Positions 36,001 through 47,897 of a DNA stretch of 64,000 nt are shown here, one piece after another. The notes below the pieces were generated by a model. That model saw only the letters and a list, made by a program, of their open reading frames with translations. It had not been told where the DNA came from and made no database searches. Where the stretch lies: the NCBI GenBank assembly GCA_015698045.1, contig BLAL01000356.1, positions 1,240,001 through 1,304,000 of the forward strand, in the 5' to 3' direction. Source of the DNA: Rhizophagus clarus (lineage: Eukaryota > Glomeromycota > Glomeromycetes > Glomerales > Glomeraceae). Each line of letters begins with the position of its first letter. The stretch's first letter is position 1. Both the position numbers and the translations under genes were made by a program.

Positions 36001-37046
36001 ATCTTGATATATAGTCTTCATTGGTTCGATTAAAATTTAGCTATTTGTTGCGATGCCTTTCATGTGACTGATCATCATCTTTTCTTCCTTCTTCATAGTA
36101 ATCCATTCCTCTTAAGTCAACTCGAATACTGCTAGTTCTTGTTCTGTAATGTTTATTAACGTCTTCACTGTTTTATCCTTATATTGTCTTTTACAAGTAA
36201 TTTAAAATAAAATTTTTTTTCCGTATAAATAAATAGTTTTTTGGAATATTTATTAGAACTCTATGCCTATAAATGATTTAAGCCAAAAAAAATATAAAAA
36301 GTTTTTAAACCAAAAAAAAAAATATCCGTTTAAAAATACCACGTTTAAAAATATGTGTCATCCTTAATATTTTGTTAGTATTATAAAATTAGAAGCAAAG
36401 GTAAATTAGCTTTTGGATATTTGAAAAACAGCCGCCGTAATAAAACAGTTTCTAATCATATTGCACAAATTGTTAATTATAATAACCCGAAAAGACCCAA
36501 AAGATTCACTTAACACGGTGAACGGAAACAATGACCATTAGAGTAATAGTGAGATACGATAGTGATACGATACTTTAAAATTTTGTAATAATAAACTTGC
36601 TTCTGTTTTTAATAATGCAAAATTTTCATTGAATAATTACATCGAACGACAGACGGAATTTATATCTTACATTAAAGGTCTTTTGCTTTGCCTCAGATTT
36701 TAAGTATAAAAATAGTTAGGCATTAATAAAAGTCTTAAAAAGTATTTATTAAACTATCAGCGAAAATAGCAAATGTTAGGGAACTTTCGTAATAAGAGAA
36801 ATATCAAAGAATTGTGGAAATAGGAAACTGCCGGCTCAATATAATTTTATTTTAATGTATGAGGCAAAAAAAGAATTAATAGGAAATAGTTATAGCAATT
36901 TATCGAGAAATCGATATTTTGCATTGTATGAGAAAGCTATTGAACTGTGTGATTTGAAAACTTTTTATTTTTTTTTTTGTAAATGTAATATATATGAAAA
37001 ATTACTAGTAAAGTAAACCATTTAACAAATAACGGATGGTCCCCAT
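33033..37046. other. Long gene-poor stretch with minus-strand exon-intron modules
   Basis: From about 33150 to 34080 the minus strand carries short segments bounded by splice-like signals, for example 33756-33722 (35 nt, acceptor ttattttag, GC donor AAG|gcaagt) and one at about 34060 (cttttaag | gtaggcac). Introns hold branch-like ACATTAATA and T-rich tracts. They lie just upstream of gene B on the same strand, as the 9.1-kb modules lie upstream of gene A. From 34100 to 36770 I see only AT-rich and purine-rich low-complexity sequence. A faint Sel1 relic lies at 36770-36960. Confidence 0.4.
36770..36960 (+). pseudogene. Sel1-repeat relic
   Basis: ccggctcaatataattttat and taatgtatgaggcaaaaa correspond to the SAQYNIALMYEAG end of the 3506-5866 gene, and tatgagaaagctattgaact to the YQKAIEL segment. 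Frames are broken. Short and decayed. Confidence 0.45.
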
Positions 37047-37069
37047 CACACGTGATTAAGTCGCACGAT
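37047..37069 (+). promoter_or_regulatory. CACGTG-type promoter motif
   Basis: CACACGTGATTAAGTC followed by GCACGAT, 216-238 bp before the ATG at 37285. Same bipartite pattern as at 6121 and 52161. Confidence 0.5.
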
Positions 37070-37284
37070 AATTTTAATTTTGTGCATCCATTCATCGATT
37101 TCAAAGTTAACTTGCATGCAACTCATTAACGCTTGCATTGCAAATCGTGTGATCATGTAATCATATAATCTTGGCTAATTTAAATTAGCCGAATGAGGCC
37201 GCTTTTTTTTTTGTTTTTTTTGTTTCATCTTTTCGTACTCAAATATAAAATAATTTTTCCGCAGCAATATTTTGTAAAATAAAA

Positions 37285-39299
37285 ATGTCTAAAATGAATG
37301 AGTGGTCTAAGTGGATTGACGAAGCCGTTTCTAAAAAGCATATTAAACATTACGAGTATAAGCATTTTAAAAATATTCAAGAAATTGGTACCGGTGGTTT
37401 TGGTAAAGTTTATCGTGCAAAATGGAAAAATTCATATCAATATTTTGCGTTAAAATCTCTTCTTAATATTGATGAAAGTGCAATCAAAGAACTTGTACAT
37501 GAGGTGATTATAAAATAAAACTATATACAGTATATGTTATTTCGATTTAAAATTTTATTTTATATATAAAAATTTACCTAGATTGAACTACAACGTGAAG
37601 TTACTTTCCATAATAACATTATTAGCTTTTATGGGGTTACTATTTCAGATCAAGGTAATAAATAAAATAATGCAATTTATTATAATACAATCAATTAAAG
37701 TATAAATTATTTTTTTTTTAGAGAATCAACGTGATGATATTAAGAAATATTTTTTAGTGATGGAGTACGCTGATGGTGGTTCTCTTAGCAATTATTTGAA
37801 AGAAAATTATAAGAAGCTTACTTGGGAAGTTAAACTTAAACTTGCATACCAGTTGACTAATGCCGTATTATGCTTACATGATGAGGATATAATACATCGT
37901 GATTTGGTAATACAGTATATCCGATTTATTATTTGATATTATAATTACTATGTCACTTATATCAATATTATAATTTATTTTCGTATCATAGCATTCTAAT
38001 AATGTATTAGTCAATCAAAATATTATAAAATTGGCCGATTTTGGACTATCAAGGAGAATTGAAGCATCGACTAAAATGAAAAGGGATCTATTTGGCGTGG
38101 TTCCTTATGTTGATCCAAAAAAATTCAGTGATAGATCATACACTTTAAATAAAAAGAGTGATGTATATAGTGTAGGGGTACTTTTATGGGAGATATCAAG
38201 TGGTCAACCACCTTTTTATGTAGAAGGAGAGTCATATGATGGTAGTTTAGCTGTGCAAATTATGCAAGGTCTTAGAGAAACAACTGTTCCCGATACTCCC
38301 ATTGAATATGCCAAAATTTATACTGGTAAGTCTAAACTTTAAATTTTCAATCACAATATATTTTATAAATAATCAAATATATATATATATATATTTTTAG
38401 AATGTTGGAATGACAATCCAAATAATCGACCATCTATTTATGAAGTTGTTGAAAGATTAAATGTTATAATTAATCAACAAAATCTTGATGAGATGATTGA
38501 TCAAATATCAATTGAAAATATTGCTTTGAATAATATTGAAATGCCATCACATGGAGAATTATCTCTATTGATTCAAAATTTTGATAAGATGAATACGAGG
38601 GAAATAGTAGAATTCATGACACCACCAAGTGAAACAATTAGTCAAAATATTTTACCTGAAAATGATTTAAGAATAACAGTTGATGTAATTGTAGAATTTA
38701 TATTAGAAATGTCAAATAAGAGAGATTCATTCAATTCTAAACAAACCATTCTTGATTGTATTAATAATCAAAATATCAATACACAAGAAATTTATAATTG
38801 GTTATGTGATAATCAAAATTATAATTCTTATTCAATTTTTTTACTTGGATTTTTTAATTATTATGGAATTGAAACAAATGAAAATCATAAAAAAGCATTT
38901 AATTTATTTATTAAAGCATCAGAACAAGAACATATATTAGCACAATATTTTGTTGGTAGGTGTTATGGACAAGGTCATGGAGCTCCAAAAAATAAAAAAT
39001 TGGCTTTCGAATATTATGAAAAAGTAGCCAGTAAAGATTGTGCAATAGGACAATTATGGGTTGGAGTTTGTTATGATCGTGGATTTGGTGTTAATAAAGA
39101 TCCAAAACTTGCTTTTTATTGGTATGAAAAAGCTTCAAATAATGGAAATATAATAGCTATGTCTAATATTGGAGTTTGTTATAATTATGGGGATGGCGTT
39201 AAAAAAGATATAAATAAAGCAACTTATTGGTATAAACAATCTGCAGAACAAGGATATGAATTTGCTCAAGAACAGTTAAATAAATTAATAAAAAAATAG
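37285..39299 (+). CDS. TKL-type kinase with four Sel1 repeats, 569 aa, five exons
   Basis: Exons 37285-37503, 37582-37654, 37722-37906, 37992-38325, 38401-39299. Starts MSKMNEWSKWIDEAV. Landmarks: IGTGGFGKV loop, Lys57 (FALK), HRDL with Asp158, HSNN with Asn163, DFG Asp175, [29 protein letters not shown]. One linker repeat (PSHGELSLLIQNFDKMNTREI), a helical segment ending INTQEIYNWLCDNQNYN, then four Sel1 repeats. The last intron contains an (AT)n run directly before its acceptor. No lesion is visible, and the whole coding part is close to the 25645 and 47898 copies. The bipartite CACGTG motif is upstream. Confidence 0.88.
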
Positions 39300-41380
39300 A
39301 AATTTATTTATAATCCGTGATTAATATATTAATAAATAGGTATAATTTGAATATATTGTACATCATATTTAAATTCAAAATATAAAATATAAAATGCTAA
39401 TTTATAGAAGTCTATAATAAAATAAATAATTATTTTGTAAAATTAATTCGTAGATAAATTTGAAAATGTGATATAGATTAGTTAACTATTTATTTATTTA
39501 TAAATATTTTAAAGTAACAGAATCATTAGAGAATTCTCTGCATAATAAATTGTTTTATGAATTTGAAATGGTTAAAATCATAATCTAATATTTGTAGTTT
39601 ATGAAGTTTAATCTTTTAATTAAAATAATATATAATAATATATAAACTTTAAAAATACATAGATATATTATGAATAGTACCTATTCCACTAATAATTTTG
39701 TATGTATAGTACCTCAGAATAACAGTTTCAATTTACATGAATTCGTTGGTGCTAATTATATATCCGTACGTTCTATCTATCAATATACTGTATGTTATGT
39801 TTTATAACATTGTAAAATGAAGTATACATTGTTGGGGCCCTGGTGTTTGATTCGGATAAAATGGTTACCTGGATACAATCCAGACAAAAAATATGTTACA
39901 GCAAAAATAGAATCATCGCATAGGGAATCATATCAAACGATTCAAAGTTTTAATAAAATGAATATAAAAAATAAAAATAAAAATCTTTTACATCAGCAAG
40001 TGAACAAATTATTAGCCAGATAAAAATTTTTTTTTTTTTTTAGGACAAGTTCTTGGCATATTCTGCTAATAATCAAAATATAAATCCACGCAATAACCAA
40101 ATCTATAATTTAAATTTAATATTTTTTACATTAGTATTTTAATTTTTATGGAACTTTATCAGTGCGTGTTGGTTTCAAGGTAATATTAGTTTGCAAGAAA
40201 TAAATGAACAGAACAAATGGAAAGGTTAGCAAGAAATAAGTGCAAGCTACATGGAGATGTGTTGTTTATAGGCTGGCCTCCATGGTATTATGTGGGCCGA
40301 CCTATTTAAAACTTCCAGACGTTTCAAACCGTCAAATGAATTTGCAAAAAAAAAATATATGAATGTAACTATGTAAAAGATACAGTAATACTTAATCGCC
40401 TCGTTTAACGCGTCCTCACTTTCAAATATCTAATCATACATGCTTCTTTACTAAGAAAGCAAATTTAGATAAGAAAGAAGAAAACAAAATAATTAAAATG
40501 AACCCACTGAAAGGTAAAACAATAGTGATAGTAATCAGAAAGTGTTTTTGTTTCTAAAAATCACTGAGAAAAATAGAAAACAGAAAGAAGAAAGCGCTCA
40601 TTGAATCATCAAGACACATGAACAAGAATTATCTAAAATTTTCGGTATTATTAGAAAAAATGGAATAAAGCGGTCATAAATAATAAATAGGACGACAAGT
40701 CACAAATCCAGAGAATTTCTTCACCTTAATAAAGCTTATTTTGTAGCGAGATAAAATCCGAAAAGTGAAAAATAGAGGTGAATCATTACTAAGATCGCGA
40801 AATCTAGAAACAACTATACACGATCAATTAGTGACGTTAGTGATGTAAGATTGATGTAAGGCAGTTACTTTTATTTTATTTTTTAGTAGCTAGATAGTAG
40901 TAGTTTATTTAGGTGAATTAGATAGGAAATTCTATTTTATAGATGTAAATTTACATATGTCTACATCATGTCAATGCCTTTGACAATGATTTAAATAAAA
41001 AAAAATTTTATTCTAATAATTTATACGCACATTAATATTCTTTAATTTATCAATTTGACCCATATCTACTATGAGCTTAGTATAACTTTATGATTTATGA
41101 AACCAAGAGAAAGGATTAAATATGATATAAATATGATATAGATATTGATATGAGAAGACTTTTGAGCAAGTGATTAAAAAGCTGAAAATAGATTGAAATT
41201 ATAATTTAATGATTGATTAATTATATAAGTAAAATTTTTATAATAACATTGACCTTTTTTTCCCAATATTTTCATCACTTTTTTACGGATTCTAATTTGT
41301 ACAAATCCTTTTTGAATGTCACTTTCTGGCTGCTTCTCAGTAACTGGTGTTGTTCTAATTCAATTAATCCTGACTTTAGG
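39300..41380. other. Intergenic with one kinase-Sel1 relic
   Basis: Apart from the relic at 39895-40165 I see no gene. A block around 41050-41180 (CATATCTACTATGAGCTTAG, gagaaaggattaaatatgat, atatgagaag) recurs at 51385-51480 and partly at about 25345-25400. It is probably the shared 3' flank of kinase-Sel1 copies left after decay. Confidence 0.4.
39895..40165 (+). pseudogene. Linker and Sel1 start of a dead kinase-Sel1 copy
   Basis: Text equivalent to ESSHRESYQTIQSFNKMN matches the family linker repeat (SSHGELSQMIQDFDKMN). About 100 bases later NNQNINP-like and NYNLNLIFF-like segments match the region before the first Sel1 repeat, then similarity fades at atttttatggaac. A T-run of about 16 interrupts the frame. 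No kinase exons precede it. Confidence 0.6.
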
Positions 41381-41415
41381 GAACGTACTGATGTTTTCTT
41401 TTTTTAATTTTTTAG

Positions 41416-42272
41416 AACGCGAGTAAGTTATTTTTTTGGGTAGGATTTTGAGATTAACTTCAAGAAACGTACTAATGTTACTTTTTATTATTTTTGTAGA
41501 TTTTTGTATTCTGGGCACATTTTGACGCTGGGTAATGGGTATGTTATCTTTTGGGATGGTTGTTTCTAAACGAACTAGGAAACATACTAACATTTCCTTT
41601 TTAATTTTTGTAGGTTTGGCATTTTGGATTGTTTAGGTCATGGTACATTATTTTTCTTTCTCTTCGCGGTTTGTCTTATTTTTTTATATAAGAAAACGAG
41701 TTTATTTACATTCTTTTTCGTAGGTTTCGCTTGACGACCTCTAAGAATGATATTCTGAAGTGGTAGACATTTTTTTGGTTTCTTTTTTGATTATTTTATT
41801 CAGGGAAACGTTTATTAATGATATAATATCTACTTACTTGTAGGTTCACTTTATGATCCTTGAAATGTCATTCCGATATAGTGAGTATCATTTTTTCGTG
41901 TTATTTTATTTTTTTTTATTTAAGAAACCATTTATAGCATTTCTATACAATATTTTGTAGGTTTTGCTTTATGGAGCGCTTCTTGAAACGATATTTATAT
42001 ATTGTAGTGTCATTTTTTTTTTCCTTTTATTAGGAATTAATGTTCTTTATCGTCCTTTTATTGAATCGATAAGAAATTTATTATCTGAACATGACTCAAA
42101 TATAATTCCTGATTCTACAAGACAAAATGCTATCACCATGCTTTGTTCACTTATACGTAAGTAAATCTGTAAAAAATTCCTGTTCTACAAAAGATTAACA
42201 ATTCGTTTTGATGAACCAGGTTTCGATATGTCGGATAGGTTCCCCATGGAAAATGACCTCTTGTTAGAATGA
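41416..42272 (+). other. Chain of short exon modules ending in a coding terminal exon pair
   Basis: Segments with good splice borders start at 41416 (7 nt, gtaagt donor), 41500 (32 nt), 41614 (29 nt), 41724 (39 nt), 41844 (37 nt, gtgagt donor) and 41961. The last four begin GTTTYGCTTTAYG-like and appear to be duplicated copies. Introns carry TACTAATG or TACTAACA branch-like sites. The end is coding: 41961-42156 can be read open as LYGALLETIFIY... into GINVLYRPFIESIRNLL, then spliced (gtaagt, intron 42157-42219, accag) to 42220-42272, giving CSLIRFDMSDRFPMENDLL and a TGA stop. I could not join the upstream short segments in one open frame, so the gene may be broken or my borders may be wrong. 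No family is recognised. Confidence 0.4.
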
Positions 42273-44736
42273 AAATATCAAAAATTTTTACAAAAATAGG
42301 TATCTATATTCCACCAACCAGCATAGACCTTATACAAACCGTTGCTTATATCACAAATTCGTCCATCAATTTTAAAAAATTACAAATGGCGTACATTTGT
42401 TACATTTATCAGTGTCACAATAATACAAATTCACGATGTTTTATCTTGTCTATAATGTTTATGAATTAAAAATAAATCTAACCATATAAAAAATTAAAAG
42501 GATTAGAGGAATTTTTTTTATAATTGGGGAATGTAGTATGTCACAAAATTAATTATTTTTACAAAACGATAATTGGAAAATTTTCAAAAATGGACGAGTT
42601 AAGTAATTTTAATTGATTTAAGTAATGCAACACAAAACTAATTAGTTATTATTTATTATTTAATTAAATTAAATTTTAAAAAAGTTTAATTATGAAATTA
42701 AAAGTATCAAATTAAATTTTGACAGAAGTAAACAAACCTAAAATTCGAACTTCAATCTCATGATATTGACGTTTTTTACCAATTTCGTATTATTTGGCAT
42801 AATTATTTATTGATAACCTGAAGGAAACAAATGACTTCAATTCATAAAAAACAATCTGCAATACTGGTGCAACACTAACTTATCAATTGATTTTACTCTT
42901 ATTTTATTTTAAACATTAATTATATTATAACTTATAAACATAATTTTTCTTGAGATAAGTGAATGAACAATTGATAATTTAAAGTACATGTCATGACAAC
43001 TGATACAATCACGTTACCACAAACTTCAAAAGTTTGATCCTTCACTTCACTGAAAAAAATAATTTTGAATCACGTGATTTATTTAATCTTTCACCAATGT
43101 ATCCCACAAGAGCTCACTAATCTTTGTGCTGCTCCTAAAACAAGACAGATTATTATTAATTAATTTCTAATTAAATTCTTCAATGATATTACTAAATATT
43201 TCTGGAAGTTCCACGCTGCTAACTTCTAGAATTGGGAACGTTCTCATTCCATTACCAAACACAAGAAACGCAACTATCATCGCAAATGACGCCAACAAAA
43301 TTACTCTTCTCAATCGACTCATACTATAGTCTCACCTACAACTTCTCGTGTCACTTCTCCTTCTGTAACATGAAACAAACGTTCCGCTTTTCCACCTGCC
43401 CTTCGAGAATATTTGTATCTCGTTGGTTCAAATGATCTTCACTCTGGTTCTTGGATGAATTATTATAATCCCAATAATTTAGATTTTAATTTAGAAAATA
43501 ATCTAAATACTTTTACTTCTTTTTCTTTTTCTAATTCTCTATTTTATGTTCCTTCAATGATTGATGGATCGGAGGCCTAAGCCTGCAGATTTTAAAAATC
43601 ACGGCTGGTGACTTTTCTTTAGATATAAAGGTTTTCTGTTCTTGGTTTCATAGATTTCACTATCTATTTTCTTGTAACGTGACTATCGGTCGCAACGTCA
43701 ATAAATAAATAAATAAATAAATAGTAATTTATACCGTGATTAAATGTAATTAATCTAAAATTGACAATAGTGTATCATGAGTAAAGTAACGTGCTACCGT
43801 GAATCATGTAATGACAGAATCAATCGTATTGTCTCAGCAGTGCTCCAGACTAATTAGTAAAGTATTGAAACCATTAATTAAAAGTAATAATTAACCTTAA
43901 ACTTCAATAAAAAAAAAAAATTAATATTTTTAAACGTCTATTTATTAAAAAATATAAACTCAAATAATTTTTTGTTCTAAAAACTTTCAAATTACCTTAT
44001 TAACAAATTTAATCTTTTATATACAGTACTTCTGAAGTGATATAAATTATCATATCTTTAATTTAATAATACGTTTCTATTACAGATGCTTGATGTATAT
44101 TAATCTTTGAATCTCTTCAAGTCTAAAAAACCAAAATAATAATTAATAAACTTAAAATATAAATTAAATATAAATTACTGTTTTTTCTTGTAATACTTGC
44201 GTAAAACCTTTTAACACATATTCCATAACAAATAATGTGAGATGCTTTTAATTATCAAATTACAGATCAAATAGATACAGTACATTGCTCACATAAAACA
44301 ATATTGTAAAGCTCATCACGTACTGTACTGTACAGGCCAAAAAAAAAAACACTGCCTATACCGTAAAAGGTTAATAATTTTATCTTTTATTTTTTCATAT
44401 ATTACTTTTAACCATACTGAAACTTTTTATTTTAAACATAAACCTATTGAGTATGGCCCCTACACTCGCCAAACTCTGTCACTTCCAAAATTCAAAAATT
44501 TGAAGTGTCCAACCCCAATCCTCCGAAATACAACAATAAACAAGTAATACATTCCCTAATAATTACACAATATTACTTTTCCTGGAAGCTGCCCCAATCG
44601 TAAGCCAGGAATCAAACGAATACTAGGCAAATAAAATAAAATAAAATAAATATAAAATAAAAAGAAATGAATATCAGAAACAGGACAATTCCGCTCTACC
44701 AAATAAAAGGATATAATTAAACCATATCCTCAGGTG
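42273..44736. other. Gene-poor stretch with one coding-like relic and microsatellites
   Basis: Contains the relic at 43317-43580, an (AAAT)n run at about 43699-43723 and an (AAATA)n run at about 44629-44660. Otherwise AT-rich without supported features. Confidence 0.4.
43317..43580 (+). pseudogene. Coding-like relic with an in-frame TGA
   Basis: A frame reading HTIVSPTTSRVTSPSVT, a TGA at 43371-43373, then NKRSAFPPALREYLYLVG, SNDLHSGSWMNYYNPNNLDF and a serine and phenylalanine rich end to TAA at 43578. Composition and GC are more protein-like than the surroundings. An (AAAT)n run follows about 120 bases later, which could be a retrocopy or LINE tail. Family unknown. Confidence 0.35.
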
Positions 44737-45391
44737 CTAATCTACGCTTTCTAAGAATGGTTGGTAACCTGGAAGAAAAAATATGGGGAGTAATAAATTT
44801 AGTATAAACGTAAATCAAAACTTTTTTAATTATACCTTTCATCCAGTCCTTGGGGAAAATCCAGCCAGGAAGTAAGAGATCAGCTGCCTATAAAAGCAAA
44901 TATAATTTTCTTTAAAATATTTTCATTAAAATAGAAATATAATAATTATTATTACATACATAATCCAAAAGGTATCCAGATATTTTATCATATACAAAAT
45001 TAAGTAATATTGGATTTAACCTTCTGAGAAAATATGCAGCTGTCTCAGGATAATCTTGAAGAAACCAAATGAAAAAAGGCGGCACCGTATTACCACCTTT
45101 TTCCATTTTTGCCTTCAAGTTCCTTGCAGAGCGGAAGTCCATATAGCTATTGAACAAAAACTTGATATCAACAACTATAAGTTGTCCTGTTTCTGATTTA
45201 TAAAAATCTATACTTAAATAAAAAATAAAAACAAGAAATTTAAAAAAATCATAAAAAAGTGATGGCTTTCCAAGGGCCAACACAAAGAAAGATCCAAAAA
45301 ACAACCCAGTGAGAAACCATGCAGACCTGCTGAATGGTGAAAGGCCTGAGTTGTAATGGAGAAGAAGTATTTGATTATTATTATTCGCCAT
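44737..45391 (-). CDS. Three-exon membrane protein, 171 aa, unknown family
   Basis: Exons (transcript order) 45391-44960, 44887-44836, 44768-44737. The introns have gtatgt and gtataa donors and tttatag and cttccag acceptors. Phases 0 and 1 join cleanly to ADLLLPGWIFPKDWMKGYQP and a stop after FLESVD. Starts MANNNNQILLLHYNSGLSPF, then hydrophobic segments at about 25-41 and 49-63, a basic loop (DFRSARNLKAKMEKGG, 85-100), a third weaker hydrophobic patch (PPFFIWFL) and a polar C-terminus. Possibly a two-pass organelle or ER membrane protein. The aromatic-rich second segment is encoded by very AT-rich DNA. No domain is recognised, but the spliced C-terminus is well composed, which argues for a functional gene. 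Confidence 0.6.
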
Positions 45392-46674
45392 TTTTTTTTA
45401 TTTCCAGCAATAAAGGAAGAAAAAAAAAAAAAGCGATAAGGATTCAATTTTGCACAGATGGGATATATATATATATAATCCTTGTTTACATGTTTACACT
45501 GATTTACAAAACGCGAACTTATCATCTATTTACGCGTTTTAGATATAGGAAACACGCCAATCAGGCTTTTATAACACTTATAACATAAGAAAATTTCCGA
45601 CTACAAAATATTTGTACACGAATTTTTATGTAAAAAATTTATTTATTATCATTATAAAGCTGCAACAAGTCGCACTTACAATCTAACAGATGAATCTACA
45701 AAATTCTAAACTCAATCTAAAGCATTTCCTATAAAATTTTTGAGAAATCTTCAAATGAAAATTATTAACGAACGTGTAATAAATTCTTATCATATCCTTT
45801 TTCATTTTTGTATTCTTTTGTATAAATTTCATCTTTAAAATATTTTTTATGTTAGTCTATGTTTACCGCAATAGTTTATGACGACATGTGTTCGTTTCAT
45901 AAACTATTTCATCAATAAGCTTAAAATAATATCATACGAAAACGAATAAGTAATTTATTCAATTATGAAGTTTATAATAAAAGGTAAATTATTTAAAAAT
46001 TTTTCACTGCAGACTTTTGTAAACTTGTTTTTAAAAAATAATTTAGCGAACGATGATTCGCTACACATGATAAAGTCACATGATATTATTCGTGCACAAA
46101 AGAATTTTTTTTTTGAAACTTTATTTTTTTTGTACTCTATATATCAAATAACTTTACTGCAGAAATATTTTTTTTAAAAAAAAATTGGTAAATGCAGAAC
46201 ATACATCAATTTTTAAATACATTAGAAAAGTTATAAACTTCACTGTATATCAAAATACATGAACGAGTCCCGTAAAGGTCAAGTTTTGTACTATTATAAT
46301 AACTATCTAATTTATATCTAATTCCTGTTTATAATTAAAGTAGTGAAATCAAAATTGTTTTATAACGCCTTCAAATATTTACCAATTAATTTGTTTTAAC
46401 ATTCGTTGTTTTTGTTCTTTTTGTCGTTTTCTGTATGTTAATTTGTTTATAAATTTAATCGATAGTTAGTATTTCTGCGACGGGATTAAAAGGAGTAAAT
46501 ATTAATACTCGCGTAGTTGGTTTTGCATTATTGCTCTACTATTCGTAATAAATTCAAACCCGTCATCCTTCCGTCACGTGATTGGATACATTGCGTTCTC
46601 GATTATTATTTTTTCCGGTCGAACTTTCTGCTTGAATTTCTAATGAATCCATTTTCCGACTTTTGAATGCTATC
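45392..46674. other. Intergenic with an orphan kinase-Sel1 promoter
   Basis: Between 46050 and 46175 both promoter parts of the kinase-Sel1 family are present: the bipartite CACATG motif (46064-46084) and the proximal block ATAACTTTACTGCAGAAATA at about 46149. No family exon 1 follows; the sequence passes into unrelated DNA. Nothing else is recognised. Confidence 0.5.
46064..46084 (+). promoter_or_regulatory. Orphan CACATG-type promoter motif
   Basis: CACATGATAAAGTCACATGA, preceded by CGATGATT as at the 52161 motif. No kinase gene follows directly; the nearest one starts at 47898. Confidence 0.45.
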
Positions 46675-47680
46675 TTATCTTCTAGTTTCTTGAGTTGTGT
46701 CTTGTATTGATGACTCTATATTATCTTTAAATTTTCTAACTTCTTTTATCACCATCTTTACGATGAGATCGGTATTTTTCCATTTATCTTGTTTCGAGAA
46801 AGCCATATCGCATTCTTTGATCCATTTGTTTCCTTCCAAAATGAGTTTATCCATCTTGTCATCCTCTGGGAAACATATTTATATACAATCTACTCCTCGT
46901 AATTTAATAATTTTCACTGACGTGCACGCTGTATTCCTATAGTAATTATCAATAATTTTGAGTTTTGCATCACTCATAACATTTGGCATGTTTAATTCTT
47001 TATATACTTTGACACTTGTTATTAAACTAATATATACTGGCGTTACAAATAACGGAAATCATCTTGATTCAAATCTTTTACCGTCATTTCCATTAGTCAA
47101 CTGTATTCTTATACATGATGAAGGAGCGTCTTTCGCCTCCAGTAGTCTATGAAAATTACTTTTTAATAATTGAATCGACGCCTTGACAGATTTATATTTG
47201 TGTTGTCTTTTAATCGTTAATTTGTTAACTAATCCTATAATACTTATCGTTTCTTTGATTTGTGTTTCTCCCATAGTACTCGGAACATCGTATGTCAAAA
47301 ATCACGTGATGTTTCGTCATATAATTTTGAAACGATCGGCAATGCGGTATCCCCGGTACTGTTTACAGTTTCTTTTTTTGTACATTTGTTGTTTTGTGCG
47401 CAGAGATTCTGCCTTGTATAATCGAATTCTTTATCTTGAAATCCTGTAATTTTTCTTTATTTAGTAAATCATTTTATGCTCCGAGTTCTTTCTTTAAACG
47501 TTCGATTTTGTCATTTTTCTGCGCTATTATTCGTTCCTTGTCCTTCACCTCGTTTTCCTTTTTGGTCGGCTGTGATGTAAGATCACGAGATTTTTGCTCG
47601 TCTCCTGAAACCAAGAGCGGTATTTTTCCCAACGCGAATAATTTCGGTACGATATATGTCGGTTATAAATAACTTCTATT
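46675..47680 (-). pseudogene. Coiled-coil protein pseudogene of unknown family
   Basis: Reading on the minus strand from about 47680: TYIVPKLFALGKIPLLVSGD, then a charged coiled-coil stretch (KKENEVKDKERIIAQKNDKI ... LKKELGA) with TAA codons. After a frame change, ORF 47298-47059 follows (VNKLTIKRQHKYKSVKASIQ ... CIRIQLTNGNDGKRF). The same frame continues past a TGA through MPNVMSDAKLKIIDNYYRN and past a TAA to KMDKLILEGNKWIKECDMAF and a final TAA at 46675. GC content is higher than the surroundings. The amino-acid order is clearly protein-like but interrupted by at least four stops and one frameshift. Probably a dead transposon-borne or lineage-specific gene. Confidence 0.5.
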
Positions 47681-47897
47681 ATTCCACGGCGTCTAAAAAG
47701 TTCGTTCAACTTCAGCCTTTAGAGTGTTTCTGAACTCGTTTCCTGTATGAGTCGTCTCTATTTTTATTATTTTTTAATACGTTTTAATAACTTTTAACGA
47801 CTTTTTTCTCGTGAAATCCTTTCCAAAATTTATGGTCCAGGCAACACAAATTTTCCTTTAACTGCAGAAATATTATAATACATATCATATAAACAAA
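47681..47897. promoter_or_regulatory. Proximal promoter of the 47898 kinase-Sel1 gene, distal CACGTG motif absent
   Basis: The block CTTTAACTGCAGAAATATTA (47856-47875) matches the proximal promoter of its paralogues. The bipartite CACGTG-type motif normally 140-240 bp before the ATG is missing; unrelated sequence bordering the pseudogene occupies that position. Expression of this copy may therefore differ. Confidence 0.4.

Noticed and set aside
45334..45588. Plus-strand frame over the start of the 44737-45391 gene
   Set aside because: Antisense shadow of the membrane-protein gene and its promoter; the spliced minus-strand product is better composed.
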